Shown here: positions 25,079 through 32,800 of the stretch, one piece after another
How the letters are laid out: every line of letters starts with the position of its first letter
Position numbering within the stretch: the first letter of the stretch is position 1
Assembly (NCBI GenBank): GCA_009776955.1
Contig: WRMW01000014.1
Coordinates: 1 to 52,684, forward strand
Source: Clostridiales bacterium
Lineage (GTDB): Bacteria > Bacillota > Clostridia > Peptostreptococcales > Anaerovoracaceae
Length of the DNA: 52,684 bases
Direction: 5' to 3'
Notes under the pieces: model-generated
What the model was told of the DNA's origin: nothing
The model's input: the letters and a program-made list of their open reading frames with translations, nothing else
The model's database searches: none
Made by a program: the position numbers and the translations under genes

Positions 25079-26428
25079 CTAGTACTCGTCCTGTATTTTT
25101 TCGGTCAGCTCCATGACGACCTTCCTTAAATGCTCGTTCTCGCCTATATCGTTGCCAATCTTTTTGTGGGCATGGTGCACAGTGGAGTAGTCTTTTTTGA
25201 AAAGCTCGGCTATTTTAGGAAAAGACATATCTGTCAGCTCGCGGCAGAGATACATAGCCACCTGCCTAGGAGTGGACAAAGCCCGCGAACGGTCGTCTGA
25301 GTCTATCTGTACGGCAGATATGTTGAAATAACCTGCCACCACCTTCTTTATGTCCTTGCCTGAAGGCCCGTCCCCGTCCCGTACCATGTCAAAAAGTATC
25401 TCCCTCGCAAACTTCTTGGAGAAATCCTTTTCCGCGAACTTCGCAAAAGCCACCACCTTGTTGAAGGCGCCTTCAAGCTCCCGCACGTTGGACTTGACTA
25501 TTTCCGCAATGAAATGGATAACCTCCATAAGGCCTTCGCTGTCAGGAACCCCGTCGAGCCTGGCCTTATTTTTTAGTATGGCGACCTTTATCTCGTAAGA
25601 GGGAGGCTGCAGGTCGACAAGCAGGCCTTCGCTGAGGCGCCCCTTGAGGCGCTCGTCGAGGCCTAGTATCTCGCGAGGAGGCCTGTCGCTCGTAAAAACC
25701 ATCTGCTTGCCGGATTTGTACAAAGCCTCGTAGGTATAAAAAACCTCCTCTATGGTCTTTTCCTTCTCGCTTATGAACTGTATATCGTCTATCAACAATA
25801 CGTCGACGCCACGATATTTCTCTTTGAAAAGGTTTATCTCTTTGCGTATGCTGGCGGTCACGAACTCCTCCGTGAACGTCTCGGACGAAACGTAAAGCAC
25901 CCGCAGCCTCGGGAAGTTCTTCAGTATATGTATGCCGATGGCGTTCATCAAGTGGGTTTTTCCGAGCCCCGAGTCCCCGTAGATGAAAAGAGGGCTGTAA
26001 GCCTTGCCTGGCGCCTCGGCCACCGCCTGCGCCGCCCCGGCCGCAAACCGGCTGTTGTCCCCTATTATGAAATTCTCAAAGGTATAGCGCGGGTTGAAGA
26101 TGATCTCGTCGCCAGGCGGGTCCATGGCCCGCACCTTCACTTTGTCCGGAGGCGATTCGTCCGGCAGGAGAAAACGAAGCTTCAATGCCGACCCAAACAC
26201 CTCCTCCACGGCTTTTTCCAAAGTCTCCTCGTACTTGAAGACAAGCTGGCTTTTCTGCATTTCCGACTCCGCCCCCAGATAAAGCACCCCGTCCGCCCGG
26301 TCATACCGGACAAGCGAAAGCATACCCTTTATCCAGGTGTTGTACTCCCTGCCGCTCAGCTCCTTTTTCGCCAGGGCCAGCGTCTTTTCCCACAACTCCG
26401 CATTCTGTCTCATAGCAGATACCATCAT
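25079..26428 (-). CDS. dnaA: Chromosomal replication initiator DnaA
   Basis: The 449-residue initiator has domain I (about 1-90, LWEKTLALAKKELSGREYNTWI), a short linker, an AAA+ domain (Walker A GDSGLGKTHLM, Walker B LLIDDIQF, sensor-1 region FTSDRPPREI) and a DNA-binding domain with the signature DYSTVHHAHKKI. Three starts are possible: ATG 26428, ATG 26425 and ATG 26413. I chose 26428 because a -10-like GACAAT ends exactly 6 bp upstream, the same leaderless arrangement as four other genes here, and no ribosome site precedes any candidate. DnaA boxes lie just upstream, so autoregulation is likely. Confidence 0.95.
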   Translation of the reverse strand: MMVSAMRQNAELWEKTLALAKKELSGREYNTWIKGMLSLVRYDRADGVLYLGAESEMQKSQLVFKYEETLEKAVEEVFGSALKLRFLLPDESPPDKVKVRAMDPPGDEIIFNPRYTFENFIIGDNSRFAAGAAQAVAEAPGKAYSPLFIYGDSGLGKTHLMNAIGIHILKNFPRLRVLYVSSETFTEEFVTASIRKEINLFKEKYRGVDVLLIDDIQFISEKEKTIEEVFYTYEALYKSGKQMVFTSDRPPREILGLDERLKGRLSEGLLVDLQPPSYEIKVAILKNKARLDGVPDSEGLMEVIHFIAEIVKSNVRELEGAFNKVVAFAKFAEKDFSKKFAREILFDMVRDGDGPSGKDIKKVVAGYFNISAVQIDSDDRSRALSTPRQVAMYLCRELTDMSFPKIAELFKKDYSTVHHAHKKIGNDIGENEHLRKVVMELTEKIQDEY

Positions 26429-26434
26429 ACAGTG

Positions 26435-26464
26435 ATTGTCCCCGCCCCGCAAGAGGAAAAACAA
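26435..26464 (-). promoter_or_regulatory. Candidate leaderless promoter of dnaA
   Basis: On the minus strand TTGTTT (26464-26459), 18 bp and GACAAT (26440-26435), then six bases and ATG at 26428. A DnaA box begins 4 bp upstream of the -35. Confidence 0.5.
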
Positions 26465-26467
26465 AAC

Positions 26468-26509
26468 TTATCCATACCCGTCCATACCAATGAAAAAAAC
26501 TTATCCATA
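26468..26509 (+). promoter_or_regulatory. DnaA-box pair upstream of dnaA
   Basis: TTATCCATA occurs at 26468-26476 and 26501-26509, one mismatch from TTATCCACA, with a degenerate GTCCATACC between. With the boxes at 24975-25004 they frame dnaA as in bipartite origins, and may also repress dnaA. Confidence 0.6.
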
Positions 26510-26536
26510 TGCCCAAAACCTATTGAAGGCGTCTTG

Positions 26537-26571
26537 AAAAAAGCGAGAGCCGCCAGCATGCCGGCGGCTCT
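26537..26571 (-). terminator. Intrinsic terminator of tRNA-Lys
   Basis: On the minus strand AGAGCCGCC pairs with GGCGGCTCT (26571-26563 with 26554-26546) around an 8-nt loop, followed by CGC and six T. The first stem base is the last base of the tRNA CCA end region. Confidence 0.88.
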
Positions 26572-26647
26572 GGTACCCCTTCTCGGGCTCGAACCGAGGA
26601 CACCCTGATTAAGAGTCAGGTGCTCTAGCCAACTGAGCTAAAGAGGC
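26571..26647 (-). tRNA. tRNA-Lys (anticodon CTT)
   Basis: The 77-nt cloverleaf includes an encoded CCA. The acceptor 5' arm GCCTCTT pairs with AAGGGGT, the D-stem is GCTC/GAGC, and the anticodon arm CCTGA-CTCTTAA-TCAGG reads CTT. The T-arm is CTCGG-TTCGAGC-CCGAG. It is divergent from birA. Confidence 0.96.
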
Positions 26648-26661
26648 ACATCATTGCGTCG

Positions 26662-26717
26662 GGCAGGCGGTGTGCAGCGGTGAGCTGCACGTACGCCGCC
26701 CTGCGTGTCCGCCTGCC
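26662..26717. repeat. Nested inverted repeat between tRNA-Lys and birA
   Basis: An outer 9-bp pair GGCAGGCGG (26662-26670) / CCGCCTGCC (26709-26717) encloses an inner hairpin GTGCAGC (26672-26678) / GCTGCAC (26684-26690). It would form a cruciform in DNA or a branched hairpin in the tRNA leader transcript. Confidence 0.6.
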
Positions 26718-26783
26718 ACGAACGCAAGAGAAATATTATCATGCGTTGTTTATTATGTAAAGGTTTTTTGTTATGCTGTTCAT

Positions 26784-27785
26784 ATGAGCACCAAGATGTC
26801 AGTCCTTACTCTGCTTGAAAAGAACAGAGGCCACACCGTTTCGGGCGAGCAGATCGCCGGAAGCCTCAGCCTGTCGCGCAACGCCGTCTGGAAGGCCGTA
26901 AGCGAGCTGAGAAAGGATGGGTACAGGATAGACTCCACCGCGAGCAAGGGCTATTCCCTCGCCGAGGACAACGATATCATGTCCGCCCAGGGCATGGCGC
27001 CCTACCTTTCGAGGCGCACGCCCGCAAGCGACATCCACCTATACCCCGTCCTGGAGTCCACCAACAAGACGGCGAAGGAGCAGGCCATCGCAGGCGCCCC
27101 CCATGGCACCATCATAATAGCGGAGACACAGACGGCAGGCCGCGGACGCTACGGGAGGTCGTTTTTCTCGCCGCCCGGCTGCGCCGTTTACATGAGCTTC
27201 GTGTTCAAGCCCGTTGGCTTGTGGGCAAGCACCCCGACGATCATCACGTCCGCCGCCGCCGTCTCGGTATGCGAGGCGGTCGAAACAGCCACAGGCAAAA
27301 AACCTGAGATAAAATGGGTCAACGACGTCTTTCTGGACGGGAAGAAGATATGCGGCATCCTGACCGAAGCGGTCACCGACTTTGAGAGCGGACGGATAGA
27401 GTGGATGGTCGTCGGCATAGGCGTCAACTTCATCACCCCGCCAGGCGGCTTCGGCGAGGGGCTGTCGCAGGCAGGGGCCGTTTTCGCGGACGAGCCGCCC
27501 TCCACCACGAGAAACCGCCTTGCCGCCGAAATCGCGAACAGGATGACAGGCTTTGAGGCGCAGCCCAATGCCCGCAAAATGCTCAGCAAGTACAAGAAAC
27601 GCATGATGATGCTAGGCAAACGGATAATGGTCATGGGCGGGGCGCCTGCGGAGGGGGAGGACGCCCCTGTGCCTTCCTACGAGGCCACCGCCGTGGACAT
27701 AGACGACATCGGCCGCCTTATAGTGAAAACCGATGACGGCGCGCGCCATACCCTCTCGTTCGGCGAGATAAGCATACGGGTTTGA
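26784..27785 (+). CDS. birA: Biotin protein ligase / biotin repressor BirA
   Basis: The 333-residue bifunctional BirA has an N-terminal winged HTH (about 1-65, VSGEQIAGSLSLSRNAVWKAV) and a ligase domain with STNKTAKEQA, the biotinyl-AMP loop GRGRYGRSF, and KWVNDVFLDGKKICGIL. It attaches biotin to carboxylase carrier proteins and, with the HTH, should repress biotin genes; none are in the window. No ribosome site precedes ATG 26784; TATGCT ends exactly 6 bp upstream, suggesting a leaderless mRNA. ATG 26796 is an alternative. Confidence 0.93.
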   Translation: MSTKMSVLTLLEKNRGHTVSGEQIAGSLSLSRNAVWKAVSELRKDGYRIDSTASKGYSLAEDNDIMSAQGMAPYLSRRTPASDIHLYPVLESTNKTAKEQAIAGAPHGTIIIAETQTAGRGRYGRSFFSPPGCAVYMSFVFKPVGLWASTPTIITSAAAVSVCEAVETATGKKPEIKWVNDVFLDGKKICGILTEAVTDFESGRIEWMVVGIGVNFITPPGGFGEGLSQAGAVFADEPPSTTRNRLAAEIANRMTGFEAQPNARKMLSKYKKRMMMLGKRIMVMGGAPAEGEDAPVPSYEATAVDIDDIGRLIVKTDDGARHTLSFGEISIRV

Positions 27786-27798
27786 TTTATGATGGCGC

Positions 27799-27827
27799 TT
27801 GACACCTGATAGCGGATATGCTATCGT
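27799..27827 (+). promoter_or_regulatory. Leaderless promoter and operator of the higBA-like pair
   Basis: TTGACA (27799-27804), 17 bp, TATCGT (27822-27827), then six bases and ATG at 27834. A perfect inverted repeat GATAGC-N6-GCTATC (27808-27825) fills the spacer and overlaps the -10, as expected for an autorepressor site. Confidence 0.78.
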
Positions 27828-27833
27828 ATTGCC

Positions 27834-28205
27834 ATGACACATCCGAAATTTGAATGGATAAAAAGAGCAGACGGGACGAGTGTGTACGAGGAATTTCTCG
27901 ATTCACTGCCCCAAAAGGAAAAGGAAAAGCTTTTAGCCTTAACAAACAGGATAGAGACCTACGGCATGGAAATAGCCATCAAAATGAAGTGGGTCGGGCG
28001 GCTAAGGGAAGGGCTTTTCGAGATAAGGGCGCAGTACGGGAGCAACATAACACGAGCCATATACTTTCACCAAGTAGGCAACAGATACATAATAACCCAC
28101 GGGTTTTCAAAAAAGACCCAAAAGACCCCCGCAGGGGAAATAGAACGGGCAAAACGCATAATGGCAGAATTTTTGGAGGAAGTGAAAAATGGCGAGAACG
28201 GGTAA
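27834..28205 (+). CDS. HigB-like (Gp49/RelE superfamily) toxin
   Basis: The 123-residue protein resembles phage-derived Gp49-like/HigB toxins, ribosome-dependent mRNA interferases of the RelE fold. Typical segments are FLDSLPQKEKEKLLALTNRIETYG, KWVGRLREGLFEIRAQYGSNITRAIYF and YIITHGFSKKTQKTPAGEIERAKR, with the basic residues near the fold's active site. It is toxin-first, as in HigBA. The antitoxin gene starts 17 bp before its stop. It is the left edge of the accessory locus. Confidence 0.87.
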   Translation: MTHPKFEWIKRADGTSVYEEFLDSLPQKEKEKLLALTNRIETYGMEIAIKMKWVGRLREGLFEIRAQYGSNITRAIYFHQVGNRYIITHGFSKKTQKTPAGEIERAKRIMAEFLEEVKNGENG

Positions 28206-28473
28206 AGTAAGCGAGCTCATCGAGCGGAAAATATCAGAGGACCCCGAATTTGCGGAAGGGTTTCGCAGGGAAGGCGAAAAACTCGACGTGGCCGTCGCCC
28301 TTATGCTCCTTAGGGAACAAGAGGGGCTTACGCAACGCCAATTGGCCGAAAAAGCCGGAAAACCCCAGTCCACAATTGCCAGAATAGAGAATGGGAACAT
28401 GAATGTTTCATATCGTGTTTTGAGCGAAATCGCAAAAGCGGTGGGGAAACAGCTCGAAGTACGCTTTGTGTGA
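28189..28473 (+). CDS. HigA-like XRE-family antitoxin
   Basis: The 94-residue protein has an N-terminal helix (KVSELIERKISEDPEFAEGF) and an XRE helix-turn-helix (LREQEGLTQRQLAEKAGKPQSTIARIENG) that should bind both the toxin and the operator at 27808-27825. Overlap with the toxin gene suggests translational coupling. The ribosome site is inside the toxin gene (GGAGGAAGTG). Confidence 0.9.
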   Translation: MARTGKVSELIERKISEDPEFAEGFRREGEKLDVAVALMLLREQEGLTQRQLAEKAGKPQSTIARIENGNMNVSYRVLSEIAKAVGKQLEVRFV

Positions 28474-28504
28474 ACCCTGAAAACGTTGGTAGCGCCTAGC
28501 ACAC

Positions 28505-28533
28505 TTGACTTTTGTGCAACAATGTTGCACAAT
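28505..28533 (+). promoter_or_regulatory. Promoter with long palindromic operator of the relBE-like pair
   Basis: TTGACT (28505-28510), 17 bp and CACAAT (28528-28533). The spacer and -10 are covered by a perfect 10-bp inverted repeat, TTGTGCAACA-A-TGTTGCACAA (28512-28532), a strong candidate operator for the RelB-type repressor. Confidence 0.7.
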
Positions 28534-28564
28534 TTGTCATATATAAAGAAAGGGTGGTAAGGTC

Positions 28565-28798
28565 ATGTATGTATCGATGAGGGTGACGCCGGACGAAAAA
28601 AAGATGATTACGAAGTACGCCGCCGCGCAGGGCGAGTCTGTCTCCAAGATTATGCGCGACGCTTTCTTTGAGCGCCTTGAGGACGAAATGGACATAAGGG
28701 AGTACAAGGCGTACCTGAAGCGGAGAGAAGCGGGGAAAGAGAAGTTCTACACTCACGAAGAAATTCTTGCGGAGTTTGGTTTAGATGGTCAAATATAG
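28565..28798 (+). CDS. RelB/DinJ-like antitoxin
   Basis: The 77-residue protein has a ribbon-helix-helix start (MYVSMRVTPDEKKMITKYAA, then GESVSKIMRDAFFERLEDE) and an acidic C-terminus with EEILAEFGL, which should wrap the toxin. It overlaps the toxin gene by 14 bp. AAAGGGTGG lies upstream with the leader starting near 28540. Confidence 0.85.
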   Translation: MYVSMRVTPDEKKMITKYAAAQGESVSKIMRDAFFERLEDEMDIREYKAYLKRREAGKEKFYTHEEILAEFGLDGQI

Positions 28799-29054
28799 AG
28801 TTACATATTCTGTGAAAGCGCGCCGTCAGTTGGGGAAGCTCGACGCTTTTCAGCGCAAAATTATTATTAGCTGGATAGAGAAAAACCTTATCGGCACGTC
28901 ATACCCCAGAATGCACGGAAAGGGGCTTGTGGAAGGCGAATCCGGCCTGTGGCGTTACAGGGTCGGCGACTACCGGCTGGTTGCGGAAATCCGCGAAACC
29001 GAAATCGTCATAAACATCATCAGGGTGGGGCATAGAAGCAAGGTGTATTCTTGA
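28785..29054 (+). CDS. RelE/ParE-type toxin
   Basis: The 89-residue toxin has the RelE-fold pattern: KARRQLGKLDAFQRKIIISWIE, then GKGLVEGESGLWRYRVGDYRLV and IVINIIRVGHRSKVY. The basic residues in the RYRVGDYRLV strand and the C-terminal HRSKVY are the usual catalytic surface of RelE interferases. It is paired with the preceding antitoxin. Confidence 0.9.
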   Translation: MVKYRVTYSVKARRQLGKLDAFQRKIIISWIEKNLIGTSYPRMHGKGLVEGESGLWRYRVGDYRLVAEIRETEIVINIIRVGHRSKVYS

Positions 29055-29084
29055 GTTTCGCCCGCCCCCGCTATAAGCTATAAC

Positions 29085-29206
29085 TTGAAATCAAGTAGGC
29101 GATTGCGTTATAATGCGCTTAGGAAAGGCCGGGCCGCCGTGACCGGCAGCCAAAGGAGCATTCCTACGAAAACAAAACAGCACCCTGCGGGGGGTGCTGT
29201 TTTTTG
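29085..29206 (+). ncRNA. Candidate small RNA or terminated leader
   Basis: A strong promoter (TTGAAA 29085-29090, 18 bp, TATAAT 29109-29114) is followed by about 85 nt without a credible ORF and then by an intrinsic terminator. The body can pair AGGAA (29121-29125) with TTCCT (29161-29165) around an inner GCCGG/CCGGC hairpin. I could not match it to 4.5S RNA or a riboswitch class I know. It could instead be an attenuated leader of the next operon at 29271. Confidence 0.55.
29177..29205 (+). terminator. Intrinsic terminator of the candidate small RNA
   Basis: ACAGCACCC (29177-29185) pairs with GGGTGCTGT (29192-29200) and is followed by a run of T to 29205. Confidence 0.9.
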
Positions 29207-29270
29207 TCCTATAAGCCTGAACCTGTGTTAGCCCCCGAAATATGCTATAATCTTCTCGGAGGAAAAGCCT

Positions 29271-29391
29271 ATGCGTGCGCCGCAGATTTATTTGGAAACA
29301 ACGCTTTTCAATGAAAATAAACGCCCTGAACGGCTATCGCGCCGTGGAGATTTACTCACCAATGGAGGTGGTCGAAGATGAAAACGATTAG
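29271..29391 (+). pseudogene. Internally deleted PIN-domain toxin gene
   Basis: The first 14 codons (MRAPQIYLETTLFN) match the intact PIN gene at 49821, and the last part, in another frame, reads NALNGYRAVEIYSPMEVVED and matches that gene's end (TAHGYRKIDIFSPMEVVD). About 356 bp between them are missing, which also shifts the frame. The extended -10 TGCTATAAT (29243-29251) and the GGAGGAAAAG site are kept. The end still overlaps the small partner gene by 14 bp, exactly as in the intact copy. The toxin is dead; the partner may survive. Confidence 0.88.
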
Positions 29392-29566
29392 CCCAATAGT
29401 GCAAGAGGTCAACCAAATCCGCCTTGCTATTTACAACGAGATAAAGGACATGACGCCTGCTCAAATTACGGAGTATTATCGCAAGAGCGGCGAAGCCACC
29501 GCACAGAAATACGGCTTCAAAATAGTCGAAAGCGCAAACGGTTTTCACAGGAGAACGGTAGGCTGA
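29378..29566 (+). CDS. Small partner (antitoxin-like) of the lost PIN toxin
   Basis: The 62-residue protein resembles the 70-residue gene at 50284, sharing the core IRLAIYNEIKDMTPAQITEY / IRLKIYDETKGMSADERKAY and a KYGFKIVES / KFNIKMVQS end. Such short helical proteins commonly accompany PIN toxins of the YLETTLFN type and are likely antitoxins. It is now an orphan, because its toxin gene has a large deletion. Confidence 0.65.
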   Translation: MKTISPIVQEVNQIRLAIYNEIKDMTPAQITEYYRKSGEATAQKYGFKIVESANGFHRRTVG

Positions 29567-29723
29567 AAAGATTTTGTGACAACAATCGTAATGACAGCAA
29601 GGTGGCAGCGGCGAGCACGCTACCCCTGAACATACGTTCGGGGGGGGGGTGTCGTTTTTTAGACACCTCAAACAATCGTTTTGTAATTGGAAGGGAGCGT
29701 ACCGCTTGGCGGCGCTCTTTTTT
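29567..29723 (+). repeat. Leader repeat A upstream of giant gene 1 (hairpin, G10 tract, terminator)
   Basis: This segment recurs at 50497-50660. In order it contains an AACAATCGTA stretch, a hairpin CCCCTGAAC-ATAC-GTTCGGGG running into ten G (29640-29649), a second stem GGTGTC/GACACC, and an intrinsic terminator (GAGCG...CGCTC with inner CCGC-TTG-GCGG, then six T, 29695-29723). It lies between the antitoxin-like gene and the giant gene, so it may attenuate or switch readthrough. Confidence 0.7.
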
Positions 29724-29833
29724 GTTTGGTTTGGCGGGGCGGCAATTGGTAGAACAATAATTGGCGAAATAATAGCTAGAGTAGCGTGAATGCGTGAGGA
29801 AGGCAGTTGAGAACTGGGAGGATGGTTTTTGTG

Positions 29834-32800
29834 ATGAATAAGAATGGTAATGGTAAGGGATTGCGTAGGTTTGTAGCGTGGGCGCTGACCCTGACGCTCG
29901 TATTCACGATAGCCCCGACGGGTGCGGCGTTCGCGGAACCCACGGATACGGGCGGCGGCACATCATCCGTCATTGCGAACGGTGACCACCCCGTAGGGGC
30001 GACCGACCCCGGTCGCCCGCATACCGACGGTGGTAACCCCGTCGGCAATGACATAACCACCCCCGACGGCGGTAACCCCGTCGGCGATGACATGACCACC
30101 CCCGGCGGTGACGGCGTGGACACCCCCGGCGGTGACCCCGTGGATGACGGCGATGACCCCACCGACGGGGGCGGGCGACCGGGGTCGGTCGCCCCTACGG
30201 ATGACGTTCTCACCCCCCTTGGCGATGACGACACCCTCGCTCCGCCCCTCACCCCCTTCTCCGACACGCCCACTGGCACTTTCAACATCGGAACGCTTAT
30301 GTGGTCGGACGGCAACACCGCCGCCTCCAACTCCCACAACACCACCTGGGACCGCTCCAACCCCTACGGCACCCTCACCCTTCGCGACGGCGCAAACATC
30401 ATAGTCACGGGCACGTATGCAGGCTCTGGCACGGACAGCCGCCGCATAGCAATCGATTCGGGCGCCAAGGCAAGCATCACGCTCAAAGACCTTTCGCTCG
30501 CAATCGCCGATACCCTGGATTCATCCCTCTTGAGCCTGGGCCCTGGATCGGAACTGACCCTGACGCTTGAGGGCGCAAACACGCTTACGGCCGGCAACTC
30601 GGGCGCAGGCATAGCTGTCCCCCAGACCACCAAGCTCACCATCGACGGCGAGGGCAGCCTTACGGCCACTGGCAAAGGGACCGGCGCAGGCATCGGCGGC
30701 TCCAGCACCAGCAGCGGCGAAATCATCATAGCCGGCGGCAACATCACCGCATATGGCGGAATCACCGGCAACTCAAACGGCGCAGCAGGCATAGGCGGCG
30801 GCTCTGGCAATACATCGGCCAACATCACGATAAAGGGCGGCACGGTCACGGCCACGGGCGGCAGAGGGTCCGTGACCGGCGGCGCGGGCATCGGCGGCGG
30901 CGGCGCTTTAACGGGCAACTCGTCAGGCACAATCGTCATAGAGGGCGGCACGGTCACAGCCACGGGCAGCTCAGAGAATAGAGGCGGCGCAGGCATAGGC
31001 AACGGCGGCAGAAGTACCGCGGCCAGCTCGTCAACCACAATCGTCATAGAGGGCAGCACGGTCAAAGCCACCGGCGGCAACGGCGCGGCGGGCATCGGTG
31101 GCGGCAGAAACGGCGACAGCGGCTCCATCACCATCATCAAGAGCAATATCGAGGCAATAGCCGGCAGCTCGGGCGCCAATGCGATCGGCTACGGTGAGGG
31201 CGCCGACCCCCCATCCAGCAGCGACGCCTACCCCACCTTCATCGGCGCGTATTATTACATAGTGAACTGGGATGACCCATCGCCCCCATCCCCACCGTAC
31301 GACGAGCCGGACCTCACCGACTCTTTCCACTGGGGCAATTACAAATATGTATCTCTTAAAGTGGCCGTAATGGACCTTATGATAACCAACGACGATGGCA
31401 GCGAGGATGGCTATCATGAATACATCAGTGCAGGGACAACATGGACAATATACATCACGCAGGATGGCAGCTACACCATCACGATGCGCGACCCCGGGAC
31501 CACCACCACCGAAGAAAAGATTGCGGTCTTGGGGAACGTAAAGGCAAATATCACCATAAACGAAATAAAAATCGACGTGAGCGAGCGCACTGGCTCCGAT
31601 ATCGCTTTTGAAATAATGGGCGGAGCCGAGGTCGCACTGACGCTTGTAGGCGCAAGCGAGCTCAAAAGCGACACATACAGGGCAGGGCTGCATGTCCCCG
31701 AAAGCTCCAAGCTCACAATAGATGGCACGGGCAGCCTTACGGCTACGGGCGGCGCGCAGGCGGCGGGCATCGGCGGCAACGGCGGCAACTCAGGCGAAAA
31801 CAGCGGCGAAATCACCATAATAGACGGCACGGTGACTGCAAACGGCGGCATCACAAACGACCCCACCATAGCAACCGGCGGCGCGGGCATCGGCGGCGGT
31901 GGCGGCCTAGTCAACCCCGGCAGCAACAGCGGGGGCATCAAGATAACGGGCGGCACGGTGACCGCAAATGGCGGCGCAGGAGCGGGCGACAACGGCACCG
32001 GCGGCGCGGGCATCGGCGGCGGCAGCGGCAACAGTTCGGCCGGGTCAGGCGGCTACATCTTCATAGGCGGCACGGCAGAGGTCACGGCAAAGGGCGGCGC
32101 AGGAACAGGCACTTCGGGCAGGGGCGGCGCGGGCATCGGCGGCGGCGCCGGCAACGAAACAGGCGGCGAGGGCGGCAACATTGTCATTGAGGGCGGCACG
32201 GTCAAAGCTGAGGGCGCAGGCGGCGGCGCAGGCATAGGCGGCGGCAGACGCGGCGCAGGCGGCGTCACAACCATAACAGGCGGCACGGTCGAGGCCACGG
32301 GCAGCATGGGGGCGACCGACAACTACGGCAGCGCGGGAGTGGGCGGCGGCGGCGGAAACACGAACTCTGGCGGGCGCTATGGTGGCGACATCACCATAGG
32401 CGGCACGGCAGATGTCAAGGCAAAGGGCGGCTACTACGGCGGCGCGGGCATCGGCGGCGGCGGCGTCGGGACGTATGGAACCAGCGACGATGCAAACAGT
32501 AACATCACCATAAGCGGCACGGCGAAGGTCGAGGCGGAGGGCAGCGAGGGCGGCGCGGGCATCGGCGGCGGCCATCGCAGATCGGGCGGCAATATCACCA
32601 TAGGCGGCGCTGCTGAAGTCAATGCAAAGGGCGACACCACGAGCGCCGCCGGCGGCGGCGCGGGCATCGGCGGCGGCAGGCACGGCGACGGCGGCACCAT
32701 CACCATCAGCGGCGGCACGGTCGATGCCGAAAGCCCAGGGAACGTATCTGGAGTTTCCGCAGCGGGCATCGGCGGCGGACATCAAGGCGACGGCGGCATC

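Noticed and set aside
29121..29206. 4.5S SRP RNA or a known riboswitch as identity of the candidate small RNA.
   Set aside because: The conserved SRP core (GGTCAGG, GGAAGCAGCC) is absent, and no riboswitch signature that I know could be aligned.
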